Shown here piece by piece: positions 1 through 8,741 of a stretch of 11,048 nt of DNA. Under the pieces are notes generated by a model that was not told the origin of the DNA, searched no databases, and saw nothing but the letters and a program-made list of their open reading frames with translations. The position numbers were made by a program, and so were the translations under genes. The DNA is from Monoraphidium neglectum. Its lineage: Eukaryota > Chlorophyta > Chlorophyceae > Sphaeropleales > Selenastraceae. Numbering within the stretch: the first letter of the stretch is position 1; each line of letters opens with the position of its first letter. Location of the stretch: NCBI RefSeq assembly GCF_000611645.1, contig NW_014011647.1:1-11048 (forward strand). The letters are read 5' to 3'.

Positions 1-89
1 GTGTGGGGGTGTGCGCGTCCGAGCACGCATGTGTGTGTGTGTGTGTGCGTATGTGTGTGTAAGTGTGTGTGCACGCGCATGCACACACT
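1..89. repeat. (TG)n microsatellite with mixed alternating purine-pyrimidine flanks
   Basis: The left edge holds TG runs interrupted by single-base changes, with an almost uninterrupted TG core near 29-62 and a short CA-rich arm near 80-89. Such stretches alternate purine and pyrimidine and could adopt Z-DNA. The CA strand here is the minus strand. No gene could be tied to it. Confidence 0.9.
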
Positions 90-952
90 AACCAAGCGTG
101 TGCATGCCAATCAGAGACAGGCAGGGTCGTGTCCAAGGCCAGCAAAAAGGACATTACTGCTGGTGGGGCCAGTCTCGCAGGGTGCGGAGCAAACTGCTTG
201 CAGCATGCGGGCGAGCCTGGTCCCCAGCGAGCGCTCACCGATGACCGACTTGCCAAACAGCTTGCCGACAAAACGTGTGACTTGAGGGTGCAGAGTGGAT
301 GAGGACCAAGCGTAAGGGCAGCGCCTCAGCGGTTGCAGGGCGCAGTGTTGAGGCACTCGGCGGGCTGGTGCTGAGAACTTGTCAGCCTTGCCTTGAATGG
401 AACTGCATTCGTTGATTTGGCATGTTCCCGGCTAAGAGCAAAACACGTGCTTACCAACATCATACTCCTCCTGATCCTCCTTCTGGGCCTGAAAGTGCGC
501 TCGTTGTCTGCTGCTCGGCGCTCGAAGACGCATGCGCACAGGCGACCAGCTGCTGAGCCCGCATGTGCGAGCCTGGTGCTTGCACGCATGCTGCTTTGCA
601 AGCATGACAGACAGGTCACAGCCGGACTATTGTGATGCTGTCCTAAGCAAGGCTCGATGGCCGAAAACCGGAACTTTTAGACGGCCTACAACAACGCCAC
701 GGCGACTTGCACTTAGGAGAGTGTTGCAAACTTTCAGGCTACTGTAATTGTGTTCATTTGCGACCGAGGTTCCCGGATCTATGCCATCCACGTCGTCTCA
801 CTCCGCCAACCCAATCCTGGTGACACCGACAATAAGATCTGGACACAGGCCAAACTGCTGGTACGCTATGGTAGCGCATGACGCTTGACGTTTGTTTTCG
901 ACATTCAAAAGCAGATTGTGCGGATCCGAGAGGCCTAGCTGCAGCTCAGCCC
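90..952. other. Non-genic stretch upstream of the MYND-protein gene
   Basis: I recognise no gene here. Short open frames exist on both strands, but none shows the GC-rich third positions of the real exons in this window and none resembles a known protein. A TGTAA pentamer at 743-747 on the plus strand could be the polyadenylation signal of a plus-strand gene ending further left, but no such coding sequence is visible. The end of the stretch (875-952) is open in the frame of the next gene, with an in-frame stop TAG at 872-874. It is more likely 5' leader than coding, because its codons mostly end in A or T. Confidence 0.5.
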
Positions 953-2996
953 ATGGAACGGGCGCTCCGCGAGGTGCTGGCGCTCGCAGGACGCATCAAT
1001 CGTAACAAAAGATGCACTCCCACATCCTGCGAGGCAGCGGCCCAGGAGCTTTGGCAAGAAGCGACCAAGGCGCCTGACATCCTCTTGTCTCTGGGCCTGC
1101 TGGGACAGCTGCAAAAGGCACTGGTCGAGCCCAGAGAGCAGGCCGCTGCAATCATATTGCAGTCTATGCACATAATGTCTCAAACTACCGAGTTGAAACT
1201 TACCGCGAGGCACGCGCAGGTGCAACGGGGTTGGGCCTGCCCGGGACAGCGCCCTGCCCGACTGCCGGGGATCACTGCGTTTGGGCGAGCTCGCCCGCCC
1301 GCCCGCCCGCCTGAGCGCTTGCTCCCACACATGCATAGCCCACAGCCAAGTTGAGAAGTGACATGCGGCTGCACGCGGGGTATGTGGGGCTGCTCCGACA
1401 CCTGAATCCTGCCTCCCACCCACCCACTCACCCGCGCAGCTGATGGCACAGCCGTGGGCGGTGCGCGCCGTGGCCGAGAGCCTCAGCCGCTGGCCGAGCA
1501 ATGAGCAAATAGTGATCAGCGGCGTCATGCTGCTCCACTCAATGCTGCAGCCCCACGCGCGCCCGCCGGCCGCGGCCGCAGCCCAGCTTCTCGCGTCACC
1601 GCCGGACGCCGCGGGCGCGTTACTACGCGTCGTCGTCAACGCGCCCCCCGCAAACCCGGCCACGGGGGTTGCGTGCGGCGCGCTGGCCTCCCTGTGCGTG
1701 TGGCAGGCAGCTGCTGGGAGTGAGGTTGGGGCGGCGGTGCACTTTGGGCCCCTCGCAGCCCGCGTGGCGGCGACGCCGGGCGCGCTCGCGGCCGCCGCGG
1801 CCGTCCTCCAGGCCTGCCCCGACAACGGAGACTCTTCGCTCGAGACGCGGAACGGCGCGGCGACCCTCCTCTCCATCGTCGCCCACGCCTGCCCGCGCGC
1901 GCGCGACGACGTCGCGGCGGCCCCGGGCGTCGCGGGCGCCCTGGCGCGGCTGCTGGTCGACTACAACAAGCGCCGGGCCAGTGAGAGCGCCGCCCTCTGC
2001 GGCGGCCTGCTGAACACCGTGCTCCACCGCAGCCCGCACCCGGCCGCGGGGGCCGAGGAGGTCGTGGCCACGCCTCAGGCACTGGGCGTGATCGCGCACC
2101 TCACCCGGCCCGATCAATTGGAACGCGCGCGGCTGGAGGCGGCCTCCCTCGTGGGGCAGCTCATCGTCCTCTCGCCCACCGCGGCCCAGAGGCTGGGCGC
2201 GGCGCCGGGGGTGGCCGAAATGCTGGCCGCCGCGCGGTCGGCTCTCGGTGAGGCAGGGGATGCGGCGGCAATGGAGCAGCTTATGAACCTCACCTTGAAC
2301 GTGCAGCCGGTCGCGGGAGAGGACGGGTGGCAGGTCTTGCGGGTGGTGGGTGTCAATGGTGTCGACATTGGCGGCAGAGAGGGCAGGATTATGGAAGGCG
2401 GCGCCGGCAGGGGCAACGAGGGAGCAGAGGAGGGCGGCAGTGCCGTGGATGCCCCTTGTGCAGGTGCTGCTGAGGCTGGGCCACCGCTTGTTCAGCAGGC
2501 GCAGCAGGCGCCGCAGCGGCCGGTGCAGCAACAGCAGCAGGTGCTGCCGCAGGCGCAGCAGGCGCAGCAGCATCAGGCGCAGCAGCCGCACGTGCAGCGG
2601 CAGCCGCAGCAGCAGAATTTGCAGATAGAGGGTTCGCGCCAAGCTGCAAGTCAAGCAGCTGCAGGACTGGGTCCGGAGGTTGGGCCGGGCCCCAGCAGCA
2701 TCGCCCCTCAGCCTGCGTGTAACAAGTCGCAGCTTGCCACTGCGGCCGCTGCAAGCTGCGCCGTATGCGGCAAGACCGCCGAAGCAGACGGCGTGCGGCT
2801 GAGGCTGTGCGCGGGCTGCAGGGCGGCGCGCTTCTGCTCCGACGCCTGCTACAAGGCAGGGTGGAGGTGCGGCCACAAGCAGCAGTGCCTGGCGGCGCAG
2901 GCAGCCAAGAAAGCTGCCGATTCGTCGGCCAGCTGCGGCAACAGCGACGCCAGCGGCGGTGGCAGCAGCGATGGTGCACAGGCGGTGCAAAGTTGA
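953..2996 (+). CDS. MYND zinc-finger protein with ARM/HEAT-like body and Gln-rich linker
   Basis: Two exons are inferred, 953-1219 and 1440-2996, giving 607 residues. The intron (1220-1439) has donor CAG|GTGCAA and acceptor CGCGCAG|CTG, and the frame is kept in phase 0. Residues 1 to about 380 are rich in Ala and Leu, with repeating hydrophobic helices that look like armadillo/HEAT-type repeats. This is inferred from pattern and not from a profile match. Residues about 440-484 are Gln-rich. Residues 529-572 form a MYND finger with the full ligand set: CAVC, CAGC, FCSDAC, then GHKQQC. A Gly/Ser-rich tail of about 35 residues follows. MYND fingers bind proline-rich peptides and act in protein-protein contacts, so a scaffold or regulator role is likely but the partner is unknown. 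The start at 953 was chosen because its codons end in G/C and it has G at +4. An upstream in-frame ATG at 878 is possible, but the codons after it look non-coding. No SET domain is visible, so it is not an SMYD methyltransferase. The TGA stop is at 2994-2996. Confidence 0.8.
1293..1311. repeat. (GCCC)n tract in the MYND-gene intron
   Basis: Four C3 runs separated by single G bases, plus a partial fifth, lie within the 220-base intron about 130 bases before its acceptor. The minus (template) strand reads as a canonical four-run G-quadruplex motif with one-base loops. Confidence 0.85.
2490..2624 (+). repeat. Imperfect CAG-rich coding repeat (Gln-rich linker)
   Basis: The tract is built mainly of CAG and GCG codons in GCGCAGCAG-like units and encodes residues about 440-484 of the MYND protein. 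Most glutamines use CAG, so the DNA itself is an interrupted triplet repeat and a likely site of length variation. The tract separates the helical body from the C-terminal zinc finger and is probably disordered. Confidence 0.85.
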
Positions 2997-4105
2997 CCTT
3001 TGACACTCACTTCTATGTATATCAACATGCGATCAGGGCCTGAGCAAGAGTCACGTATACCTGCTGTGATGCAAGCGCTCTGTATACCTGATCAGTTGAT
3101 GGCAGCACCCCAGTCGAAGCTGCTGGCTATTTCATACATGCTGCGCCATTTGCTTCGCCAAAGTGCATGTTGATACGATGTACTGTATGCTTGGTTTTGC
3201 GCTGTATCATTAGATTACTCACACCTTGGTGACAGCTTGCTCTTTGACACAGACCTAGCTATTGAGAGACCCTGTCACTAACAGCGTGCTGTAATTGCAC
3301 ACAATTGATATGTAAGAGCTCGGCATCGCTCCAGATTGTCCGTCCCAGTCCCAGAACACACGTGGATCCTCGCTGATGCAGGGGCGGGGAAAGATTGGGG
3401 AGGTGGCCAGACGTATAGCACCTTGCTGGACGGACGGCCTGCGAAGCAACAGCACTGGGTCTGAGTTTCACAATTGAGCAGCAAGCAGCCAGGCCCAGGG
3501 AGCCGTTGTTGCGTTGTGGCGCAGCGGAACTTACTAAGAAAGGCCACGGAAGGTTGCGCGCAGAGGGTTGGGTAAGACCTGCACATCTTTGCATCATGAA
3601 AGGCTATGAGACCAGAGGCGTGTTTCTCACGCCGTTTTAGCCTCGCTGCACCCTGCTGCACACACAATATGACCACAGCCGTGCATGCGGACTCATTCTG
3701 GCTTGTGAGTGGACCGAACACCGCTTGAGTTCCCTCACCGCAGACCTAGCTAAGCTTGCGTTGCTCGCTCGGATGCCTCAACCAGCTATTTCCCCAGTCT
3801 AACCTTGGTTGCAGGTCTGGCTGTTTCACTGGAAAACAAAGGTGCACTCGCCGCCCGACCACCGGCGTCACGAGTCATGATCTCAGTCACTGGTTCGCCC
3901 GGCAACAGAACTACAGAACGGGTTCGCTTGTCACATCAGGGATTTTTTCAACTGATTCAGATTACGCCTTACGCACGCAGTGAACTTGCCCCAGTCTGGA
4001 AGTATTGCTAGCTTTGTTTCGAGACCACGCACGTGCTCGCCGCGGGAGCCCTAACGGCCCTCCGTTGTGCTAACCGAGCTCAGCAGTGGAAAGATCCAAC
4101 ACAAG
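2997..4105. other. 3' flank of the MYND gene and upstream region of the Rh gene
   Basis: No coding sequence is recognised. The first roughly 300 bases are AT-richer and probably the 3' untranslated region of the MYND gene. From about 3300 to 4105 lies intergenic DNA plus the promoter and leader of the Rh gene. I could not identify a TATA box or a defined regulatory element. Overlapping minus-strand open frames at 3255-3721 have mixed base use at third positions, many cysteines and no family resemblance, so they are treated as chance. Confidence 0.5.
3290..3294 (+). terminator. Candidate TGTAA polyadenylation signal of the MYND gene
   Basis: TGTAA is the usual polyadenylation pentamer in Chlamydomonas and relatives. 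This is the first plus-strand copy I found after the MYND stop codon, about 294 bases downstream. A pentamer is frequent by chance, so this is only a candidate. Confidence 0.4.
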
Positions 4106-4603
4106 ATGGCCATAGACGCCGAGGCGGGCGCCCCGCTGCTCCATGGCAGCAGCAGCTTTGACCTGAAGGCCACCTTTTCAACCTCGCTCGCCGCGCTGCT
4201 CGCCGCACTGCTCGGCCTGCTCGCCGTGTTTGGGCAATTTTCGGAGGAAGCCACACCTGCCCACGTGGACCGCTACTACAGCTTCCTCACAGACGTCCTC
4301 GTCATGGTGCGCGCCGCCTGGATGCGGCTTTCCGCTCCGACCCCCTCCCCTCCCCCCCAAAAAACCGGGCGCACGCAGCAGTGGTCCCCTGATTTGCCCT
4401 AAGTGTGCTGGTTGCGTGGCCAAAACACCATGCAAATAGCATTCTGAGCTATAAATCGCAGCTGCGGCTATCACATTGCGCCTGGCGAGCCCACGACCGC
4501 GCCGCCCACCCAACCAGGGGCGACACAGCATCGCCACGAAACTGCATGATCGCCTTCTGAATCGACACAAGCGAGTCGCGGAATGCATGCGCGCACGTGC
4601 ACA

Positions 4604-4645
<42 letters not shown>

Positions 4646-4655
4646 TACACACACA

Positions 4656-4687
<32 letters not shown>

Positions 4688-6570
4688 GATCTTTCTGGGA
4701 TTCGGCGCCCTCATGACATTCCTGAAGCGCTACAGCTACTCCGCCATCGCCCTCAACTACGTGACGTCATGCTTGGTCATCCTCGAGGCCCTCCTCCTCA
4801 TCGGCTGGACGCAGCAAGGCTTCGGGGTCGTCACGATTGACCTGCCCCTCATGATCGACGCCGCCTTCTGCGCGGGCGCGGCCATGATATCTTTCGGCGC
4901 CGTCCTGGGCAAGGCCACCCCCGCGCAGCTTGTGTGGCTGCTGGCGCTGGAGGTCGCCCCCTACGCAGCTACCGCGCAGCTGGTCGCGGGCCGCTGGGAG
5001 GCGCTGGACGTCGGCGGGTCCATCACCATCCATGCTTTCGGCGCGCTCTATGGGCTGGCGGCGTCGGTGTTCTTGTCGCCAAAGGGAGCAGGGGCGGGGC
5101 ACCCCAAGAACGGGGCCAGCTACGCGTCGGACATGAGCGCCATGCTGGGGACGCTCTTCCTGTTCATTTACTGGTGGGCATTACGTTTGGAGGGGTTTGG
5201 GGCGGCCAGGGACACGGTGAGATGGGTGATGCAGGGTATGGTGGAAACCAGGGCGCAGGAGCATGGGCACATGGAGATCGCGGAGACCGGGGGCCCAGCC
5301 TGCCCGCCCCTCACAGCAGTTACGCACATGCTGTTGCTGCAGCATCCCTGTGCCAACCGCCTGTTCACAAACGCACATCAGCCAATCACCGGCTTTCCGG
5401 TCCCCCTGGTGCCTGTCCCTGTCCCTCCCTTTTGCAGGCCGTCCTTCAACGGGGCCCTCGCTGCGGGCGAGCAGGGGCTGTGTGTGATGAACACCGTCAT
5501 TGCGCTGCTGGGTGCCTGCTTGGCCGCGTTCGTCGCGTCCTCTGCGTTTGGCAACCAGCTCAACATGGTGCACATCCAGAACGCGACTCTGGCTGGTGAG
5601 TGCGCCTGCCCGGCGCACCAGATAGAGGTGCCCCTGTAACAGCCAGCTCGCGCCCGATCTCAACTTGGCGGGCTGGAGGGTTCCTGTGCTGACCACCGAG
5701 CGGCAACCACGGACGGGCTGCTAGCCCGCGCCGCACGTGCCCAACGCCGCTTTGTAATTGCAGGGGAGTGTGATAGGGAAGCCCACACGGCCATCGTCGA
5801 GGGGCAAGCACCAGGCCTTGCGCATACATGGGCGCAATCGGAATCACCTCTACTTTTGCCCTCCCTGCAGGCGGCGTTGCTATTGGGTCCTCCGCCAACC
5901 TGCGTCTCCCACCGGCCGCGACCCTGGCTGGTGCGCGGGCCTCCGGCACCTGGGTTAGGCTGCAGTGCTTGCCCACCAGCAGCGTTTGAATTGCAGCCCA
6001 GTGTCATGCAAACCTTGCTTTGGCCTTGGCTCGTCCATAAGGCCTGAGGTTGCCGTGCAAGCAACTCAACTGCGTGCGATGTCAACTGCTGTACAACGCC
6101 GCATGTGCGTGGCAAAGCCCACTTGTTCACCCGCCACTCACACACCCTTGACCGGCACACTCACCCACCCATTCACATCCAACCGCCCATCACTCCTAGT
6201 TGGCATTGTTGCTGGTGCACTATCCACTTTGGGCTACGAGACGATCTCTCCCGCCCTCGAGAAGTACCTCGGGATCTCCGACACCTGCGGCGTCGCCAAC
6301 CTCCACGGCGCTCCTGGCATCCTTGGAGGCCTTGCCTCTGCTCTGTTTTCCTGGATTTATCTGACGCCCGCCAACGCCCCGCTGATGATCCATGGCACGA
6401 AGCAGCCGTTGTGGCAGCTGGCCGGGCTCGGGGTGACGCTGGGCGTGGCGATCGTGTCCGGCCTTGCGGCCGGGTTTGTGGTGTCCAAGGTTGCTGTGAA
6501 GAAGCAGGAGGTCGAGGTGGACAACATGTATGATGATGCCGTGTTTTGGCATGAGGTTGACGAGGAGTGA
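4106..6570 (+). CDS. Rh-family ammonia/CO2 channel protein, five exons
   Basis: Exons are 4106-4306, 4689-5173, 5438-5595, 5871-5930 and 6200-6570, giving 424 residues, close to the usual 400-480. All introns are GT-AG, and each junction rejoins conserved Rh text: VM|IFLGFG, YW|PSFN, LAG|GVAIG and TLAV|GIVAG. Known Rh proteins are trimeric membrane channels for NH3 and probably CO2. Key residues recognisable by motif alignment with human RhCG are the Phe gate F127 (DAAFC) and F232 (WPSFN), D174 (DVGGS), and the twin pore histidines H182 (TIHAFG) and H337 (NLHGAPG). The DDAVFW motif near the C-terminus (413-418) is an Rh hallmark absent from Amt transporters. About eleven to twelve hydrophobic segments are visible, the first near residues 24-44. 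The ATG at 4106 sits in a strong context (AAGATGGC). The upstream GTG-led extension has no support. In Chlamydomonas, RHP1 is favoured by high CO2. Whether this gene is regulated likewise cannot be read here. The membrane location is not determined. Confidence 0.95.
4341..4358. repeat. C-rich tract in Rh intron 1
   Basis: Runs of five, four and seven C bases separated by single T bases lie 34 bases after the intron 1 donor. The minus strand can be read as a G-quadruplex motif. The tract is far from the acceptor, so it is not the polypyrimidine tract used for splicing. Confidence 0.8.
4583..4688. repeat. (CA)n / (GCAC)n compound microsatellite ending at a splice acceptor
   Basis: Two CA runs (about 4600-4620 and 4631-4656) flank a short CG run, followed by seven GCAC units at 4657-4684 and then GCAG, whose AG is the acceptor of Rh intron 1. 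The region is strictly alternating over long stretches and could form Z-DNA. It takes the place where a polypyrimidine tract would normally lie. Confidence 0.92.
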
Positions 6571-6981
6571 ATTCTATGGTTTGCGCCCAGCACGTTTCTG
6601 CTGCATCCCCCTGGCTCGCATCAACTGCGTGGCGGGCCTGCCAAAACTGACCTGCTGACACAAAGAGCGGGCAGAGGCGGACGCACGGAACGGCCACCGC
6701 ACACCTCACGGCGTGCTCTTGCTTCAGAGAGGCCATGCCAAGGGTTGCGGAGGTACCTTGGCCTGCTGCGCCCGGTCAACTACACAGCAGGGGTGGGGTG
6801 GGGGGCGCGGTGTGCTATCCCCTGCACGTGAACTTTTGAAGCTGTGGGACCTGAGCGCCACGCGTCTGTGTGGCCGGACTCTTTCAAGGAGTGAGCTCTG
6901 CATCTGGTGCTGCCCTCGCAGTGGCTGGACTGGGGCCATGCGCTCGATCTGCAACAACAGCACTGGGGCAAGGGCTTCGTA

Positions 6982-6986
6982 TTACA
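6982..6986 (-). terminator. Candidate TGTAA polyadenylation signal of the gluconokinase gene
   Basis: The plus strand reads TTACA, so the pentamer is on the gluconokinase sense strand, about 410 bases after its stop codon. It is the only copy I found in the convergent interval on that strand. This is a candidate only, since the motif is short. Confidence 0.35.
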
Positions 6987-7259
6987 TCACCAGTGACTTT
7001 GGGTCTGGTGTGCGGCACTTTCCAGCTGACAGCACTGTGGCGTTTTGCTGCTTTGGTCACCCCAAGGGCCCCTGCTCTGGGGGTTAAGCCCTGGCAAACA
7101 CTACCCCCAGCTTACGCGCGACAGGTCCCATGCTGCTCCAGCTTGGTTCTCAGAACTGGCCATGACCGCTGATCTTTTCTTGCACTCTACCATGTGTGCT
7201 GCAGTGTAGCCACGCGCATGCGACATGCCCCTGGCGCTTGTGCACAACAGAGACCTGAA

Positions 7260-7264
7260 TGTAA
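7260..7264 (+). terminator. Candidate TGTAA polyadenylation signal of the Rh gene
   Basis: This is the only plus-strand TGTAA I found between the Rh stop codon and the end of the gluconokinase gene, about 690 bases after the Rh stop. If it is used, the Rh transcript would overlap the 3' end of the gluconokinase transcript. Confidence 0.35.
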
Positions 7265-7340
7265 CAGACGCAGCTCAGACATGCATACCATACTTTGTCA
7301 GAGCTGTTGCAGATGGGCACTAAAGCAAAAACAATGCCAG

Positions 7341-7373
7341 CCACAGCGCAATGCCGACCCCACAGCGCAATGC
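7341..7373. repeat. Short direct repeat, 14-bp identity at 19-bp period
   Basis: The sequence CCACAGCGCAATGC occurs at 7341-7354 and again at 7360-7373, just downstream of the gluconokinase stop codon. It is probably a small slippage duplication. Confidence 0.8.
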
Positions 7374-7395
7374 AGCAACAACATGCGGGGCGATG

Positions 7396-8741
7396 TCATT
7401 CAGCCATGAGAGGGCTTGCACGTATCCTCTGGGCTGCCCATGCAGCCGCCACCGCAGCCGCCGCCGCCTCTGGCGGCCTGTCATCGTCAATAACAATCAG
7501 CCAATCGGAGGGTGCTCCCATCTCCAGGGTTGCCAGCTGGCTGTCCAGCAACGCCGCCGGCATGAAGTGGGCCCCTGCCGCCTGCCGCGCTTGCACACGG
7601 CGCAGCAGTGCGTCCCTCGGCGGCAGCAGCAGGACCTGGGACCAAGGGCAGGAGGCGGTTCTGGTTGTGGTGTGTGACAGCGACAGGTTGCAAAGGCTGG
7701 AAGGGGCCTCGCAACACCAGCGATGCCGTCAACCAAGGATAAGTGCAAAAGCAGCGGTACAGGGGCGCTCCATACGACACTCCGCAACTCTGCCAATCGA
7801 GCATCCACTGGAAAAGCATATTTACGCGGGACGTGGACACGTGCATCCGATGCCATTAGATACTCACAAAATTGAGGCCGCGGTCAGCGGCAAAGCTGGA
7901 GGCGCCGTCGCACGATTCTGAATCAGCAGAGGCCACCGCCTCTCGCGCTTCGGCCGACGGCGCCGTGGCTGCCTCGGGCATCGCCTCTGGCGCAGCACTG
8001 TGAGCCGGCGCGTGTGGGTGGCCGGCCGCATCCCAAGCAGTAGTCGCGCCGCCGGCCGGCTCCAGGGGGGCGCCGGGCGGCGCCTGGCCGGACAGCAACT
8101 GTCGATACGACGCTTTGAGCGCCGAGCAGGCCAGCACAAGACTCTGCCCACTGGGGAACCAAGGGCGCGGCAAACGGGTGAAGTCGCTTTGATTGCAAGT
8201 CAGGTGATGCCTTGTGGTTGCACGCAGCGACGGGGCGCACAAGAGTGTGGAGACCCGGATGGGCCATCGTGAGTGTGCGGGAGCTGCCCAGTGACACACC
8301 AGACGCCAACCGAAAGTTTACAGCCCCGTTGCAAACTCAAATGGTGCCTTTCTGCCCTGCACACACACAGCTGATCCCACCTGGCCGCTCGTTGCAGCAG
8401 CTCCGAGCGCAGCGCAAGCAGCCAAGGCCACCGGTCCTCGTCGGTGAGGGGCACGCCCGCTCGCATCTTTTCGAGGTTGGACTCCGGGTGGAAGCCATCG
8501 GCGTCGACGAAGGCGCAGCCGGCCACTGCCGCGACAGCGCGGCCGACGGTGCTGGGTCGGGGGTAGAGGTAGAGATGCAGGTCGCGGCTCGATACCGCAG
8601 CGTACTGGGGGCCTTGCAGCCGCGCACTTGTGCCATGCGCAAGCGCGTATCGCAGGCGCCCCATCATGTCCCGGGGCTGCAAGCGCATGCTTACGTTTTG
8701 CCGCAGCCACAGGGCCCACATATACACAGAATTGTCGGCAT
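7396..8741 (-). CDS. Gluconokinase (GntK family), four exons, with lineage-type insert
   Basis: On the minus strand the exons are 8741-8695, 8551-8381, 8150-7868 and 7635-7396, giving 246 residues. The family transfers phosphate from ATP to D-gluconate, making 6-phosphogluconate for the oxidative pentose phosphate pathway. Walker A is GPCGCGKT (residues 9-16), completed across intron 1 (KT|TVGR). The gluconate-site region DADGFHPESNLEKM (32-45) is followed by PLTDEDRWPWL (50-60). The strand/helix LVLACSALKASYR (77-89) is restored by intron 2. The lid region GAHFMPAALLDSQLATLE (188-205) follows intron 3, whose donor is GTGAGT. All introns are GT-AG, sized 143, 230 and 232 bases. Residues about 93-162 are an Ala/Pro/Ser-rich insert, making the protein longer than the usual 165-190. 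The frame stays open upstream to 9032, so an N-terminal extension is possible, but its codons are not exon-like. GntK is chosen over adenylate or shikimate kinase because of the HP-x-NxEKM and CSALK-x2-YR motifs. Compartment is unknown. Confidence 0.93.

Larger units (their letters stand above)
6571..7395. other. Convergent intergenic region between the Rh and gluconokinase genes
   Basis: The two genes point at each other, so this stretch should hold both 3' untranslated regions. No coding sequence is recognised. A short direct repeat occurs at 7341-7373. Confidence 0.6.

Noticed and set aside
577..604. Perfect 8-bp inverted repeat TGCTTGCA with a 12-base loop
   Set aside because: Stems of this size are expected by chance in 11 kb, and nothing nearby gives it a role.
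393..635. 80-codon plus-strand open frame with a hydrophobic run (IILLLILLLGL)
   Set aside because: It is short, has mixed third-position use and no start context or homologue known to me. The hydrophobic run comes from a CTCCT-type stretch.
878..952. Alternative 25-residue N-terminal extension of the MYND protein from the ATG at 878
   Set aside because: Most of these codons end in A or T, unlike the exon starting at 953. The extension cannot be excluded without a transcript start.
1623..2990. Long minus-strand open frame (455 codons) opposite the MYND gene, plus others at 935-1876 and 2389-3006
   Set aside because: They are antisense shadows: GC-rich codons on the plus strand remove stops from the other strand, and the products are Arg/Ala/Leu-rich without motifs, while the plus frame has a complete zinc finger.
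3278..3721. Minus-strand open frame of 147 codons between the MYND and Rh genes
   Set aside because: Third positions are not GC-biased, two other frames overlap it on the same strand, and no domain is recognisable.
4178..4714. Minus-strand 178-codon open frame with long Cys/Val repeats
   Set aside because: The Cys-Val repeats are just the translated (TG)n side of the microsatellite in Rh intron 1.
4106..6570. Classification as an Amt/MEP ammonium transporter
   Set aside because: The WPSFN, DTCG-x3-NLHG and DDAVFW motifs and the gate Phe in DAAFC are Rh-type.
7396..8741. Reading the minus-strand P-loop protein as adenylate, shikimate or zeta-type kinase
   Set aside because: The DADGFHP-x-NLEKM, LTDEDRWPWL, CSALK-x2-YR and HFM-x4-LDSQ-x3-LE motifs together are specific to gluconokinase.
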